From positions 1,302,001 to 1,366,000 of the forward strand of contig NZ_CP136920.1 in NCBI RefSeq assembly GCF_033100135.1: a stretch of DNA of 64,000 nt, given 5' to 3'. Below the pieces are notes generated by a model. It saw only the letters and a list, made by a program, of their open reading frames with translations. It was not told the origin of the DNA and made no database searches. Source of the DNA: Rubellicoccus peritrichatus. Lineage in GTDB: Bacteria > Verrucomicrobiota > Verrucomicrobiia > Opitutales > Cerasicoccaceae. Below, in pieces: positions 53,519 to 63,067 of this stretch. How positions within the stretch are numbered: position 1 is the stretch's first letter; each line of letters opens with the position of its first letter. The position numbers and the translations under genes are program-made.

Positions 53519-54049
53519 ATGGACGAATCTCCGAATATCTGCCCCTACTTGCCGAATGCTGACCCAGGTATGGATTGGCGTAGCTTGAATCGCTTTGGCA
53601 AAAGACGTGATGTTGAATTCTATGAAGTTGCTCTTCGTTATGCTCAGGATCTTTGGTTACGCGGGCTTGCCGCCCGCGCTTTGTTATCGGTTGACCGTGC
53701 ACTTTATGCTGATTTGCAAGGCGATGAACCCATACTGAAGCGTTGGCCGCTGCCTTACGCAGCGGTTCCCTGGATGGTTATGAGCACGCCTGATGGCACC
53801 TTTATCGGAAACCCTCGTGTTCATTATCAGCACTTGGCTGATCGCGTTAAAGGAGATCGTCAGGCCCAAAAGAAATGGCGCGCTTGGGCTTGCTGGGCGC
53901 TTGTGCGCAAGTGCTCTCCCGACCTTCCACCTGATCCGAAACACCGGGTCGTTGAACCATCACATGAGGCCATACGTAATGGGCTTACCGATTTTGGTAT
54001 TCCTGATGAGGTGGAGATGTGGGAAAGCGCCTTCTCACTATCTTCATGA
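53519..54049 (+). CDS. Conserved hypothetical protein of a Verrucomicrobia-type family
   Basis: A 176-residue soluble protein with helices RYAQDLWLRGLAARALLSVDRALYADL and a tryptophan-rich region (KKWRAWACWALVRKCSPDLP), without signal peptide or cofactor motif. I recognise the pattern (YAQDLW...LPYAAVPWM...GNPRVHYQHLADRV...KWRAWACWALV) as one repeated in verrucomicrobial genomes, but know no function. The conserved tryptophans and arginines suggest a helical bundle. Its end overlaps leuA (convergent) by six bases at 54044-54049. Confidence 0.65.
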   Translation: MDESPNICPYLPNADPGMDWRSLNRFGKRRDVEFYEVALRYAQDLWLRGLAARALLSVDRALYADLQGDEPILKRWPLPYAAVPWMVMSTPDGTFIGNPRVHYQHLADRVKGDRQAQKKWRAWACWALVRKCSPDLPPDPKHRVVEPSHEAIRNGLTDFGIPDEVEMWESAFSLSS

Positions 54050-55762
54050 AGCCGTCTTTGCCCGATTGATGACGGACGTCACAGCACGCAGACCTGCGAT
54101 CTCGATTGATGGATCAATGCCGCAGCCCCAGAACAGCTTTCCATCGCTGTCTCGTTGGATCTGGACAAAGGCTGCGGCATCGGCTGCAGAACCTTTGCCA
54201 ATTGCCTGGCTTCGATAATCGGTGACTTTGAAATCTTTCAACCCCTCCTTCTCAAGTGCTTGAACGAAGGCATTGATTGGGCCATTACCGTAGCCGGAGA
54301 CTTCCTTTTCCTGTCCATCGAATATGATGTCAAAACCGTGGCGTGGATGTTCCATTGCATGTTCTTGTGCGGTGATGTGCTCAACAACGCCCTTGTGCTC
54401 GACCAGCTTCAGTGGGCTTTCGCAGTTGACGAAACTCTGGCGGAAGGCTTCCCAGATATCTTCACTGCTTAACTCAGCACCACGATTATCAGCCAGCTCA
54501 TTGACGACAAGACCGACTTCAGGGTGCATTGTTTTGGGCAGATCCAAACCGTACTCCTGATCAATCACCCATGCTACTCCGCCTTTACCGCTTTGACTGT
54601 TGATGCGAATAATGGCCTCGTAGTTGCGGCCGATATCTTCGGGATCAATCGTTAAGTAGGGGACTTGCCATCCATATTCACTCGAGCTGCTTTCTGCTTT
54701 GCTGACCCGGTCCATACCCTTCTTGATTGCGTCCTGATGGCTTCCGCTGAAGGCAGTGAAAACCAACTCGCCAGCATAGGGGTGACGGTCATGGATGTCC
54801 ATGCGAGTGACACGTTCATAGACCCTTCGAATGGCATTCAAGTCTGAAAAATCCAATCCTGTTGAAATACCATGGCTGTTCATGTTCAGGGCGACTGTCA
54901 CGATGTCCAGATTACCTGTGCGTTCTCCATTGCCGAAAAGTGTTCCTTCGACCCGGTCTGCTCCGGCTAACAAGCCCAGTTCCGTTGCGGCCACGCCAGT
55001 GCCACGGTCATTGTGGGTATGTAAACTGATGATCGCTTTGTTGCGGTCTTTCAAGTTGCGGCAGAACCATTCAATTTGGTCTGCATGAACATTGGGCGTG
55101 GTCCACTCAACCGTTGCCGGTAAATTCAGAACGATGGGATTAGCTTCGGTCGGCCCCCATACATCCATGACGGCTTCACAAATCTCCAAGGCGTAGTCAA
55201 TTTCTGTGTCCGAGAAACTTTCCGGTGAATACTGCAACCGTATGTTTGTCCCTTTGGCGGTTGGAACCAGCTCTTTGGTCAAACGAACCCCTTTGACCGC
55301 GATCTCTTTGATTTTTTCACGAGAGGCATCACTGAAGGTAACCTTGCGCTGCAAAGGTGAGGTTGAGTTGTAGACATGCACGATTGCCTTTTTTACACCT
55401 TCCAGGCTTTCAAAGGTGCGACGAATCAGATGCTCCCTTGCTTGTACCAGGACCTGCACGGTCACGTCATCCGGGATAGCGTTTTCTTCCACCAGACGAC
55501 GTAAAAAACGGAACTCGGTGTCGGAGGCAGATGGAAATCCGACTTCGATCTCTTTGAAGCCGATCTCGCAAAGCATGCGAAAGTATTCCAGCTTTTCATC
55601 GACGTTCATCGGGACAGAAAGCGCCTGATTGCCGTCGCGCAAGTCGACACTACACCAGATCGGGGCAGCATCAATTACCTTGTCCGGCCATTGGCGATTG
55701 GACAAAGGAATCTGGAATTTTTTGTGGAAAGGTTGGTATTTGCGAATGTTCGCGGATTTCAT
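54044..55762 (-). CDS. leuA: 2-isopropylmalate synthase
   Basis: A 572-residue DRE-TIM metallolyase with the metal/substrate motif WCSVDLRDGNQALSVPM (residues 36-52), IVHVYNSTSPLQRKV, the LQYSPESFSDTE loop, HTHNDRGTGVAATELGLLAGADRVEGTLFGNGERTGN, and the C-terminal allosteric (leucine-binding) domain at about residues 430-570. It condenses 2-oxoisovalerate with acetyl-CoA, the committed step of leucine synthesis. It matches the long (alpha-isopropylmalate synthase type 2-like, about 560-residue) class common in actinobacteria and other phyla. The 5' leader carries a cluster of hairpins. Confidence 0.95.
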   Translation of the reverse strand: MKSANIRKYQPFHKKFQIPLSNRQWPDKVIDAAPIWCSVDLRDGNQALSVPMNVDEKLEYFRMLCEIGFKEIEVGFPSASDTEFRFLRRLVEENAIPDDVTVQVLVQAREHLIRRTFESLEGVKKAIVHVYNSTSPLQRKVTFSDASREKIKEIAVKGVRLTKELVPTAKGTNIRLQYSPESFSDTEIDYALEICEAVMDVWGPTEANPIVLNLPATVEWTTPNVHADQIEWFCRNLKDRNKAIISLHTHNDRGTGVAATELGLLAGADRVEGTLFGNGERTGNLDIVTVALNMNSHGISTGLDFSDLNAIRRVYERVTRMDIHDRHPYAGELVFTAFSGSHQDAIKKGMDRVSKAESSSSEYGWQVPYLTIDPEDIGRNYEAIIRINSQSGKGGVAWVIDQEYGLDLPKTMHPEVGLVVNELADNRGAELSSEDIWEAFRQSFVNCESPLKLVEHKGVVEHITAQEHAMEHPRHGFDIIFDGQEKEVSGYGNGPINAFVQALEKEGLKDFKVTDYRSQAIGKGSAADAAAFVQIQRDSDGKLFWGCGIDPSIEIAGLRAVTSVINRAKTAS

Positions 55763-55864
55763 TGGAAAATCTGAATGCTGAAGGTTGAATGCTAAAAAGA
55801 AAAACAGAAAACCGGAGAAAAGTGATGACCAGTCTACGCGTTTAAATTAGCGTTTGTTTTTTAG

Positions 55865-56000
55865 AATTTTGCCGAAAAACGACTTTCGGCGGCCTGTGCT
55901 CAGGCCATAAAGCAGCGACTTACTCCCCCCTGGGGAGTAGCTTATTTGATGTAAGAAAGAGCTGCTTACTCGCAATCATTGTATTGAATATTTCAAGATT
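55865..56000 (-). promoter_or_regulatory. Hairpin cluster in the leuA leader
   Basis: Between leuA and the porin gene lie three hairpins. On the minus (leuA) strand, reading toward leuA, they are a stem ACTCCCC/GGGGAGT (about 55924-55940), a stem GGCCTG/CAGGCC (about 55891-55906) and GCCGAAA/TTTCGGC (about 55870-55890), the last followed by AAAA on that strand. An outer pair AAGCAGC/GCTGCTT can enclose the first. A TTGACA at 56015-56010 on this strand may be its -35 element. No leucine-rich leader peptide was found. The arrangement suggests leader-based control of leuA, but no known class is identified. Confidence 0.4.
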
Positions 56001-56191
56001 GTTTTCTTATGTCAAGTCTCGTGAGTCGCTATTGGTTTAAGCGATGTCTAATGGTTTCATAGACGATGTTTTGCTTTCATAAACTACTGACACTTCGTAG
56101 TTATTGCTTGTCATGAGACGGTAATTTACTGATAATACATAGCATCTCGTTCATACATTAAACTATTATTATCGATCATTAAGATCGGTTA

Positions 56192-57664
56192 ATGCAAAGC
56201 CCCATTATGTTCCAACTTTCTAACCGTTTTTTGGCGGTAAGTATCATCTCGCTGTTCCCAGTCACCATCTTTGCAGCCGACCAGTTTCATTCGGCACTAG
56301 AACCAAAATTATCTCGGTATTCTGCTAAGTATTTTCAGTCGGAGCAGGCCAGGGCAGATTTGGATCAAGAGTTCTGGCAGAGTCTTGCTGATCGACAGTA
56401 CTTTCTGGGAGATCCATGGAACTATCGTCAAGCTTTGGCGGAAGAAGGTTTCGCCGTTACTTTAACTTACGTTACCAATATTGCTGGTAATCCAGTCGGA
56501 GGCGTCAGTCGTGGTTTTACAGAAACTGATTCAACCGGGCTCAGTGTGGCAGTCGATTTTGAAAAACTTGCCGGACTTGAGGGGCTAACGGGCTTTGTTA
56601 GTACCGCTTATCGTCAGGGGACCAGTCTGTCTCTACGTCGTATTCATAATACGATCAGTGTTCAGCAGGTTTACGGAGGGCAGACTTTTCACTTGGTGAA
56701 TATGTATCTGCGTCAGAAGTTTTTCGATGATCAGTTTATGCTGAAAGTGGGACGCATCGCTCAGTTCGATGACTTTTCACACGACTTTTCCTTCGGTTAC
56801 TATATGAATAATGCATTCGATGGGCAGCCGGTTGGATTCTTTTTCCAAGGACCATTCACTGCCTATCCTGTTACTACTTGGGGGGCGATTGGCAAATGGG
56901 GAATGCCTTTGGATGACCATCAGGGGGTATATGCCTTCCTTGGTGTGTATGGTGCCGATTCCGAGATTGGGAATAATGAGTTTAAAGGTGCAGACTTTAG
57001 TTTTAGTTTCAATCAGGGAGCCAATATTATGGCAGAAATCGGTTATAAGAGAAATTGGGGCAAGGAGGATAGGCATACCGACGGCCTTTCAACCAAAGTA
57101 GGAGTAGGCGGATGGTGGTTTACCGGAGATTTCAAAGTCGCAACACTAGCACCAGGCTCTTCGACTACTAAATCTGGTATTGGTGGATTTTACTATTTGG
57201 CCCACCAGGGACTGTATCGTGAGAATAATAAGACTGAGGGAGGCTCTCGTGTTGAGGAAGACAATGCGGAGACATACTGGGGAACCTCCGGCGGTGATGT
57301 TCATAACGAGCAGCAAGGATTATTCGTATGGACAAGCGGACAATTCGCTGGTGGCAGCACAAGTATCATGGATGTATTTGTCAGCGGTGGCACTTACTAT
57401 CGTGGGTTGATTCCAGGACGTAATAAGGACGTTCTTGCCCTCGGTTACTACCACGCCTTTTTTAGTGATCAGCTTGCTGACAGTCAGAGAGCAAATGGGA
57501 TTCCTGCGCAGGATCACGAATCTGCCATTGAGCTTGGCTATCGTTATTACGTGACGGATTATTTTTACGTTCAGCCTAACATTCAGGGGATATTTAATCC
57601 GGGTGGAGCCGGGCTGATTGATGACGCCCTGGTCCTGGGGGCCCAGATCGAAGTGGACTTTTAG
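56192..57664 (+). CDS. OprB-family carbohydrate porin
   Basis: A 490-residue outer-membrane protein with a signal peptide (LAVSIISLFPVTIFAADQ, cleavage after FAA). The mature protein has OprB-type features: DPWNYRQALAEEGFAVTLTYVTNIAGNPVGG, LRQKFFDDQFMLKVGRIAQFDDF, GFFFQGPFTAYPVTTWGAIGKW and LAHQGLYRE, and ends in the aromatic beta-strand GAQIEVDF required for barrel insertion. It should let carbohydrates across the outer membrane. It lies downstream of the leuA leader, divergent from leuA; a palindrome CGATC-N5-GATCG precedes its ATG. Confidence 0.9.
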   Translation: MQSPIMFQLSNRFLAVSIISLFPVTIFAADQFHSALEPKLSRYSAKYFQSEQARADLDQEFWQSLADRQYFLGDPWNYRQALAEEGFAVTLTYVTNIAGNPVGGVSRGFTETDSTGLSVAVDFEKLAGLEGLTGFVSTAYRQGTSLSLRRIHNTISVQQVYGGQTFHLVNMYLRQKFFDDQFMLKVGRIAQFDDFSHDFSFGYYMNNAFDGQPVGFFFQGPFTAYPVTTWGAIGKWGMPLDDHQGVYAFLGVYGADSEIGNNEFKGADFSFSFNQGANIMAEIGYKRNWGKEDRHTDGLSTKVGVGGWWFTGDFKVATLAPGSSTTKSGIGGFYYLAHQGLYRENNKTEGGSRVEEDNAETYWGTSGGDVHNEQQGLFVWTSGQFAGGSTSIMDVFVSGGTYYRGLIPGRNKDVLALGYYHAFFSDQLADSQRANGIPAQDHESAIELGYRYYVTDYFYVQPNIQGIFNPGGAGLIDDALVLGAQIEVDF

Positions 57665-57705
57665 CCTGAAATGTGCTTGCCTCAAGGGCTTAGAGATTTG
57701 AGGCA

Positions 57706-58755
57706 TTGAGGTTTTTGAGGCACATTCCGTTCGCGGCATTTTTCGTTTTCGCAATTATTACAGGTTCTACAGCGAGGTGTGATGTGCTTGTGCTGCCTTC
57801 TGGTGAGCGTCTGTCCGGCACGCATTTGAAGACCGAAGATGGTGTTGTTTTCTTTGAAACCAAGTACCTCGGCACCGTTCAAGGGCGTGAGGATGAGGTG
57901 GAGGTATTGGCCGAAGAACTGGATGAAGTAGCCTATGAATTCGTCATGCCGGGGCTTGTTTGGCAGCCAATGACGAATGAGCCAGTAAGCTTGAAAGCGC
58001 CCCATAATCCAGCCGATGAAGCAGAAGAAGCGGTTCCTGCTGAGGAGGAAGGTCCCAAAGGGATAAGGGCCTGGACAGCTCACATTATACCTGAAGGTTG
58101 GAAGGGAAAAGCGAATGTCGGGTTTTCCCAACTGCGGACCGATGCTGAAGTTGAGAAGCTCGATTTTTCAGCGAAAGCGAGTAAGAAGGTCGATGATGAC
58201 GAATATATCGTACAAGCAAATTATAACTACGGTAATCAGACTTCCAGCACGGGCGAAGAATCGAAAAACATAGATCGTTATGGTGGTAGCTTTCGTTGGC
58301 TTAACCAATTTGCAGAACACTTTTCTACCGATCTTCGATCCATTTACTCAAAGGACCTTTTGCGTAACGTTGATCACTCCGTGACGCAAAGTGCTGGAGT
58401 TGGCTATCAGTACAATCAAATCGAAGATCTCAAATTCAGCGTTACGCCAGCTGTTTCCGGACTTTACGTGGAGGCAGATGAATTTCAGCAACATTGGATT
58501 GCCTTGGCCACCATCTATCAGGAAATCGTCTACAAGATCAACGACACCTTACGGATTGAGCAGGAAGGCAGCTATAACTACAATCCGAAGCAGGCCATTG
58601 AATACTCCTACGATGTCGAGGCGGGTATTGTCGCGGCTGTTTCAGATTGGGCCGAAGCCGCCGTCCTTTACCAGAATAGTTTCGACAATATCGTTGGAGA
58701 AGGCGGGGATAAAAACGAAGATCGTATTGTGTTTCAGCTGGGCGTGCCGTTCTGA
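57706..58755 (+). CDS. DUF481/YdiY-like outer-membrane protein
   Basis: A 349-residue exported protein: signal peptide (FAAFFVFAIITGSTA), then a small beta domain (VLVLPSGERLSGTHLKTEDGVVFFETKYLG), an acidic Glu-rich linker, and a beta-barrel-like region with alternating strands (YIVQANYNYGNQTS, FRWLNQFAEHF, LKFSVTPAVSGLYVE) ending FQLGVPF, a terminal-Phe signature of barrel insertion. This is the DUF481 (YdiY) layout. Function unknown. The start is TTG 57706; an upstream ATG within the porin terminator region is not available. Confidence 0.75.
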   Translation: MRFLRHIPFAAFFVFAIITGSTARCDVLVLPSGERLSGTHLKTEDGVVFFETKYLGTVQGREDEVEVLAEELDEVAYEFVMPGLVWQPMTNEPVSLKAPHNPADEAEEAVPAEEEGPKGIRAWTAHIIPEGWKGKANVGFSQLRTDAEVEKLDFSAKASKKVDDDEYIVQANYNYGNQTSSTGEESKNIDRYGGSFRWLNQFAEHFSTDLRSIYSKDLLRNVDHSVTQSAGVGYQYNQIEDLKFSVTPAVSGLYVEADEFQQHWIALATIYQEIVYKINDTLRIEQEGSYNYNPKQAIEYSYDVEAGIVAAVSDWAEAAVLYQNSFDNIVGEGGDKNEDRIVFQLGVPF

Positions 58756-58774
58756 TGGCCTCTTGGCTTTTGTA

Positions 58775-58812
58775 GCCCGTCGGGACACTTTTTTTGCAAA
58801 ATGTCCTTAGCT
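58775..58812. terminator. Weak terminator after the DUF481 gene
   Basis: TGTAGCCCGTCGGGACA forms a short stem followed by TTTTTTT; the adjoining GGACACTTTT / AAAATGTCC is a second inverted repeat spanning the T-run. Located 20 bases after the stop at 58755 and before the next gene. Confidence 0.5.
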
Positions 58813-58837
58813 TTGCACATTGCCTTTAGGCACAGTT

Positions 58838-60124
58838 ATGAAAACAGGCCCCCTTTACACTCGTCGACAGGTTCTAAAAAAAGGTGTTATGCTCGGCACC
58901 TCGCTTCTTTCCGCGCCCCTTATTGTCAAAGCTGAGACATTGGGCCTGAACGGAAGAGTTGGTCCGAATAGCCGCATCAATATGGGCTTTATTGGAACAG
59001 GCTCAAAAATGATGAGCAGCATATGGGTGGCTGATAATAAGAAAGTGCAGCCGCTTTATGTCTGTGATGTCCAGCCCCGCAATTTGAAGTGGGCTCAGGA
59101 TTTCATGATCGAACAGGATTATCCTGATGTGATTCCGACCCAGGATTTTGAAGATGTTGTCAATGACACTTCAGTCGATGCCGTCCTTATTTGCACACCG
59201 GATCACTGGCATGCGGCGATATCGCTGGTTGCGATGCGCAATGGACAGGATGTCTATGTGGAAAAGCCCATGACTTTGACCATTGCTGAAGGTCAGGCCA
59301 TGGTGAAAGCGGAAAAACGCTACGGTTCCATTGTTCAAGTCGGCTCTCAGCAGCGCTCAAATGACGCCTTTCGCAAGGCGGCCGAAATTGTGCGGAATGG
59401 GTGGATTGGTGAGATCAAAGAAGTCTATGCTGATCTTGGTGCTTTTCCCGATCCGGTATTAAAGCCGGCTGAACCGATCCCCGAAGGTTTCAATTACGAT
59501 AAATGGTTGGGCCCCGCCCCATATGAGGTTTACTTTGAGGATCGAGTCGATCCCTATCTGAATGGAGGCTGGCGTCGATTTTGGGATTATGGCTCCCGTA
59601 AGAATGGCGACTGGGGAGCCCACCATTTTGATATTATTCAATGGGCTTTGGGGCGTGACTTCACAGGGCCTACCTTATTCATCCCGAAGGGCTATGAAGG
59701 TGAGAAACACATGACCTACGTCTATGATGATGGGGTTAAAGTCATTAAAAACCACCCTGAGATGAAGGGGCATATGATTCGTTTTATTGGCACGGAGGGT
59801 GAAGTGTTGGTCAGTCGTGGTGGCAAGCTGAAGTCAACGCCTAAGGAGTTGGCAAGCCGCCCGCTGAACCCCTCTGAGCTCCATCTCTATCGTTCCGGTA
59901 ACCATTTGCAGAATTGGCTGGATTGCATCGAAACCCGTAAAAGACCAATATGTGATACCGTTATCGGGCATCGTACCGGTACCATTTGTCAACTGGCAGG
60001 TATTGCTGAGCGTCTGGGGCGTCCGATCCGTTGGGATCCGGAAGCTGAGCAAATCCTTGATGATCCCGCAGCAGCACGCTGGCAAGACCGTCCACGCCGA
60101 GCGGGTTATGAGCTTCCGGCTTGA
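58838..60124 (+). CDS. Gfo/Idh/MocA-family oxidoreductase with twin-arginine leader
   Basis: A roughly 428-residue NAD(P)-dependent sugar/inositol-type oxidoreductase. A twin-arginine motif [18 protein letters not shown] lies at the N-terminus, so the folded enzyme is probably Tat-exported. The Rossmann core reads [42 protein letters not shown], the EKP motif [12 protein letters not shown], and [17 protein letters not shown]. Such planctomycete/verrucomicrobial enzymes act on sugars of complex glycans. The substrate is unknown. ATG 58838 is preferred to TTG 58820. It is 148 bases upstream of prfB. Confidence 0.9.
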   Translation: MKTGPLYTRRQVLKKGVMLGTSLLSAPLIVKAETLGLNGRVGPNSRINMGFIGTGSKMMSSIWVADNKKVQPLYVCDVQPRNLKWAQDFMIEQDYPDVIPTQDFEDVVNDTSVDAVLICTPDHWHAAISLVAMRNGQDVYVEKPMTLTIAEGQAMVKAEKRYGSIVQVGSQQRSNDAFRKAAEIVRNGWIGEIKEVYADLGAFPDPVLKPAEPIPEGFNYDKWLGPAPYEVYFEDRVDPYLNGGWRRFWDYGSRKNGDWGAHHFDIIQWALGRDFTGPTLFIPKGYEGEKHMTYVYDDGVKVIKNHPEMKGHMIRFIGTEGEVLVSRGGKLKSTPKELASRPLNPSELHLYRSGNHLQNWLDCIETRKRPICDTVIGHRTGTICQLAGIAERLGRPIRWDPEAEQILDDPAAARWQDRPRRAGYELPA

Positions 60125-60272
60125 GGTGCATAGGCCTTTAGACAGAATTTACGTAACGAGATTATTTTAAGAGCGTTTATCTAAGCAGCAGGCCATCCGC
60201 TTTAAAACGCTGTTCGCTGTGATTTTGTTTTGCCAGTGGCTCTTTGACTGCCTTTAGACTTTAGGTTTACCA

Positions 60273-61419
60273 ATGACCATTCCACCAGAAGTTCGTTCTC
60301 AAATTGAAGAAATCGCCAAGAGGGCAGGTTACCTCTGGAGGTATCTTTGACGTAGAGAAGAAACAAGAGCGTATTGCCGAACTTGAAAATACGATGGGTG
60401 CACCTGGCTTTTGGGACAGCCAAGAGAAGGCTCAAGCCGTCATTGGTGAATCCAATCGCCTCAAGACTTCCATCGAGAGCATCATACCGTTTTCGGCCCG
60501 TGTCGACGACCTCAAGGCCATGGCCGAGTTGGTCGAGGAAGCCGATGAGGAGGAAGGTGAGGAGTATCTGGCCGAAGTAACGAGCACGGCAACGACAATG
60601 CTGGAGGAGCTCGACAAGCTCGAGATTCAGTCCTTCCTCAGCGGCAAGATGGATCACTGTAATGCGATTCTGAGTATCCATGCTGGGGCTGGAGGAACCG
60701 AGTCCTGTGACTGGGCTAATATGCTCTTGAGACAATATACACGTTGGGCGGAGCGCAGCGGCTACACCATTGAAATGCTCGATATTCAGGCAGGTGAAGA
60801 GGCCGGAATCAGCAGTGCGGAAATGCGCATTATGGGGCCCAACGCCTATGGTTACGCTAAAGCCGAACGCGGAGTCCACCGCCTGGTGCGTATCAGTCCT
60901 TTTGACTCAAATAAGCGCCGTCATACTTCTTTTTGTTCGGTTGATGTTGTAGCCGAGCTGGAGGACGATATCGAGGTAGATATCAATCCGGAAGATCTCC
61001 GTGTTGACACCTACCGAGCCAGTGGTGCTGGTGGACAGCACGTCAACAAGACTGAGTCGGCTATTCGCATCACTCACGTCCCGACCAATATTGTGGTTCA
61101 GTGCCAGAATGATCGTTCTCAACACAAGAACCGTGCTACAGCCATGAAGCAGCTCAAGAGCAAGCTCTACGAATACGAGCAGGACAAAAAGAAGGCGGAG
61201 ATGGAGCGTTTTTACGGCGAGAAAGGTGAGATCGGCTGGGGCAACCAGATTCGCTCCTACGTTTTTCAACCTTATCAGATGGTCAAGGACCTGCGCACTG
61301 GCGTGGAAACCGGCAATGTTCAGGCAGTTCAGGATGGCGATCTCGATGCCTTTATTCACGGCTGGCTCCGCGCTGGCAGCCCAACGAGCCGCAATAAGGA
61401 AATCAATCTGGACGATTAA
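60273..61419 (+). CDS. prfB: Peptide chain release factor 2 (programmed +1 frameshift)
   Basis: A 381-residue release factor 2 read from two frames. Frame 1 runs from ATG 60273 for 25 codons to an in-frame TGA at 60348-60350. The ribosome then shifts +1 at CTT TGA C, so translation continues with GAC (60349-60351) in the frame ending at TAA 61419. Diagnostic domains are [19 protein letters not shown] (with SPF recognising UGA/UAA) and the GGQ motif [20 protein letters not shown] for hydrolysis. RF2 terminates at UGA and UAA; the frameshift autoregulates its level by its own UGA. Downstream conserved [10 protein letters not shown] and [11 protein letters not shown] support the call. Confidence 0.97.
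60336..60351 (+). promoter_or_regulatory. prfB programmed frameshift site
   Basis: The sequence TGGAGGTATCTTTGAC matches the canonical RF2 shift signal: a Shine-Dalgarno-like GGAGG followed by TAT, then the slip codon CTT, the stop TGA and C. RF2 shortage makes UGA be read slowly and favours the +1 shift. This is direct sequence evidence, and the mechanism is established for RF2 in many bacteria. Confidence 0.95.
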
Positions 61420-61470
61420 ACTATCTGCGTTACTCCATGATTTTATAATTTTAACGGTATTGGGATAAGC

Positions 61471-62931
61471 ATGAAACCTAATTGCTGCATTCAGCATTTA
61501 AACAATGTGGCTCAAGAGCTGCATAAGGTTGATGGCCCCGTGAGAATTCTCGATCTCAAGGGCATGCAGGGCATCAATGTCACCAGCATTCATTCCCGTA
61601 TTCGACTCAAGGAACATAATTTGAACCAGGAAAGAGGGACCGTTTCCCTTTGGTTTTTCAGCCTTGAAGACCTGACGCTTCGCTATCAGCGCAGCTGTAT
61701 GATGGCGAACAACCCTTTTAGCGGCAGGATTCCCTTTTTGTCCGATCAGGATAATCCAAATGATTGTGACAGCGCTCATTTCGCCATGTTTTTTGAATAT
61801 GGCTGGCATACACAATTTGTGGCCAAATGGTATCGGGGTCCCCTCTGGCCGGATAAGATAGACCCGCCCCAGAAAGCGATGGTCACATCGGAAAAGTGCT
61901 CTTTTCTCAAGGATCGATGGTATCAAGTCACATTAAGCTGGGATAAACCTAAGGAGGAGCTGCGCCTCTACTACAATGGTATTCTGTCCGGCGTTTCCGA
62001 CCGCTTCAAAAAAGCGTTCTACTTTGAACAAATCCAAAATGGCCTCATTGCAGGTTCTCCGATGCTTTGTCATGGGCCAATCGCTTTTTTCGACGAAGTG
62101 TTGGACGCTGATTCAGTTTACCAGAATTACCGGCAAAATGCAGTAGATTACGATCCAGAGATGGAAGCGAACCTGAGGCATCTATATTTGGGGCAGAACA
62201 GCCAGCCTTTCACTTGGCAGCCTGATGGTGACTGGACGGAAAAACTCAATCTGAGTCTGAAAGAGCCTGATCATTTGGAATCTTTTCATCTGCAAGGCTA
62301 TACAGATGCCCCCTCGATCCTGTCGGGTGAAGGTCTGTTAGTCGAAACGCCTCAGATTCCTCAACAGTCCGACTCACTGGAAAACCAGGTCTATCTTTGG
62401 ACCAGGGAAGTATTTGAAGGAGACCTCTATGTTGAACTCGACTTCAAGCCCCTGCGCCCCAATGGGCTGAGCTTACTCATGCTGCAAGCTATCGGCATGA
62501 GTCGCGAAGATACCTTGACAGACTATGATCCGCCAACTTGCGGCAACATGGACACCGTTCATAGTAGTGACACGCGTAATTATCACTGGGAGTTTTATCG
62601 CGAGATGAACGATGTTCGTAACGATCTCGCTTCCGGCTGTTTCCTGAAAAATCCGTTTTGTTGGCCCCTGGGCTATGGGACGCTTCCCGCTCCACTGGAA
62701 ACGAATCAATGGCATCAGCTCAAATTCCTTCAAAACGATGACCGGCTCATCGGGGCTATTAATGACCAAATTGTTTTTGATGCGAGAGACTCCAGCAACA
62801 CCAACTCGGGCTCTGTCTATAATTGCGGACATGTCGTTCTGCGTTGTATGGTGAACACTAAAGTGCTTTTCCGAAACCTGCGCATCCTTAATGGCCAAAC
62901 GGCATTTCGAGAGTTTTCGCGGCAAGCGTAA
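61471..62931 (+). CDS. LamG-like plus DUF1961-type polysaccharide protein, cytoplasmic
   Basis: A 486-residue protein built of two concanavalin-A-like jelly rolls. Residues about 40-235 resemble LamG-type domains (GTVSLWFFSLEDLTLRYQRS, FLKDRWYQVTLSWDKPKEELRLYYNG, GPIAFFDEVLDADSV). Residues about 310-480 resemble DUF1961 (DLYVELDFKPLRPNGLSLLMLQAIGMSREDTL, NYHWEFYREMNDVRNDLASG, NQWHQLKFLQNDDRLIGAINDQIVFD). It has no signal peptide. Such domains occur in polysaccharide lyases and glycan-binding proteins, so a role in glycan breakdown is likely but not demonstrated. It is 51 bases after prfB. Confidence 0.65.
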   Translation: MKPNCCIQHLNNVAQELHKVDGPVRILDLKGMQGINVTSIHSRIRLKEHNLNQERGTVSLWFFSLEDLTLRYQRSCMMANNPFSGRIPFLSDQDNPNDCDSAHFAMFFEYGWHTQFVAKWYRGPLWPDKIDPPQKAMVTSEKCSFLKDRWYQVTLSWDKPKEELRLYYNGILSGVSDRFKKAFYFEQIQNGLIAGSPMLCHGPIAFFDEVLDADSVYQNYRQNAVDYDPEMEANLRHLYLGQNSQPFTWQPDGDWTEKLNLSLKEPDHLESFHLQGYTDAPSILSGEGLLVETPQIPQQSDSLENQVYLWTREVFEGDLYVELDFKPLRPNGLSLLMLQAIGMSREDTLTDYDPPTCGNMDTVHSSDTRNYHWEFYREMNDVRNDLASGCFLKNPFCWPLGYGTLPAPLETNQWHQLKFLQNDDRLIGAINDQIVFDARDSSNTNSGSVYNCGHVVLRCMVNTKVLFRNLRILNGQTAFREFSRQA

Positions 62932-63067
62932 GCCCTATTCCGTGACGGCAAGCGATGTCTTGCTTTGCAAGGGCTATCTGGTTTCATCAAAGCGATAAGC
63001 GACTAAATTGGATGATTCCGTGAATTCCAGTTGCCTGATGGTGAGGACTGCTTTCACTAGCGGTTCC

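Noticed and set aside
56162-56192. Palindrome CGATC-N5-GATCG before the porin gene as a regulator site
   Set aside because: It is short, lies within an AT-rich leader, and matches no known operator strongly enough to annotate separately.
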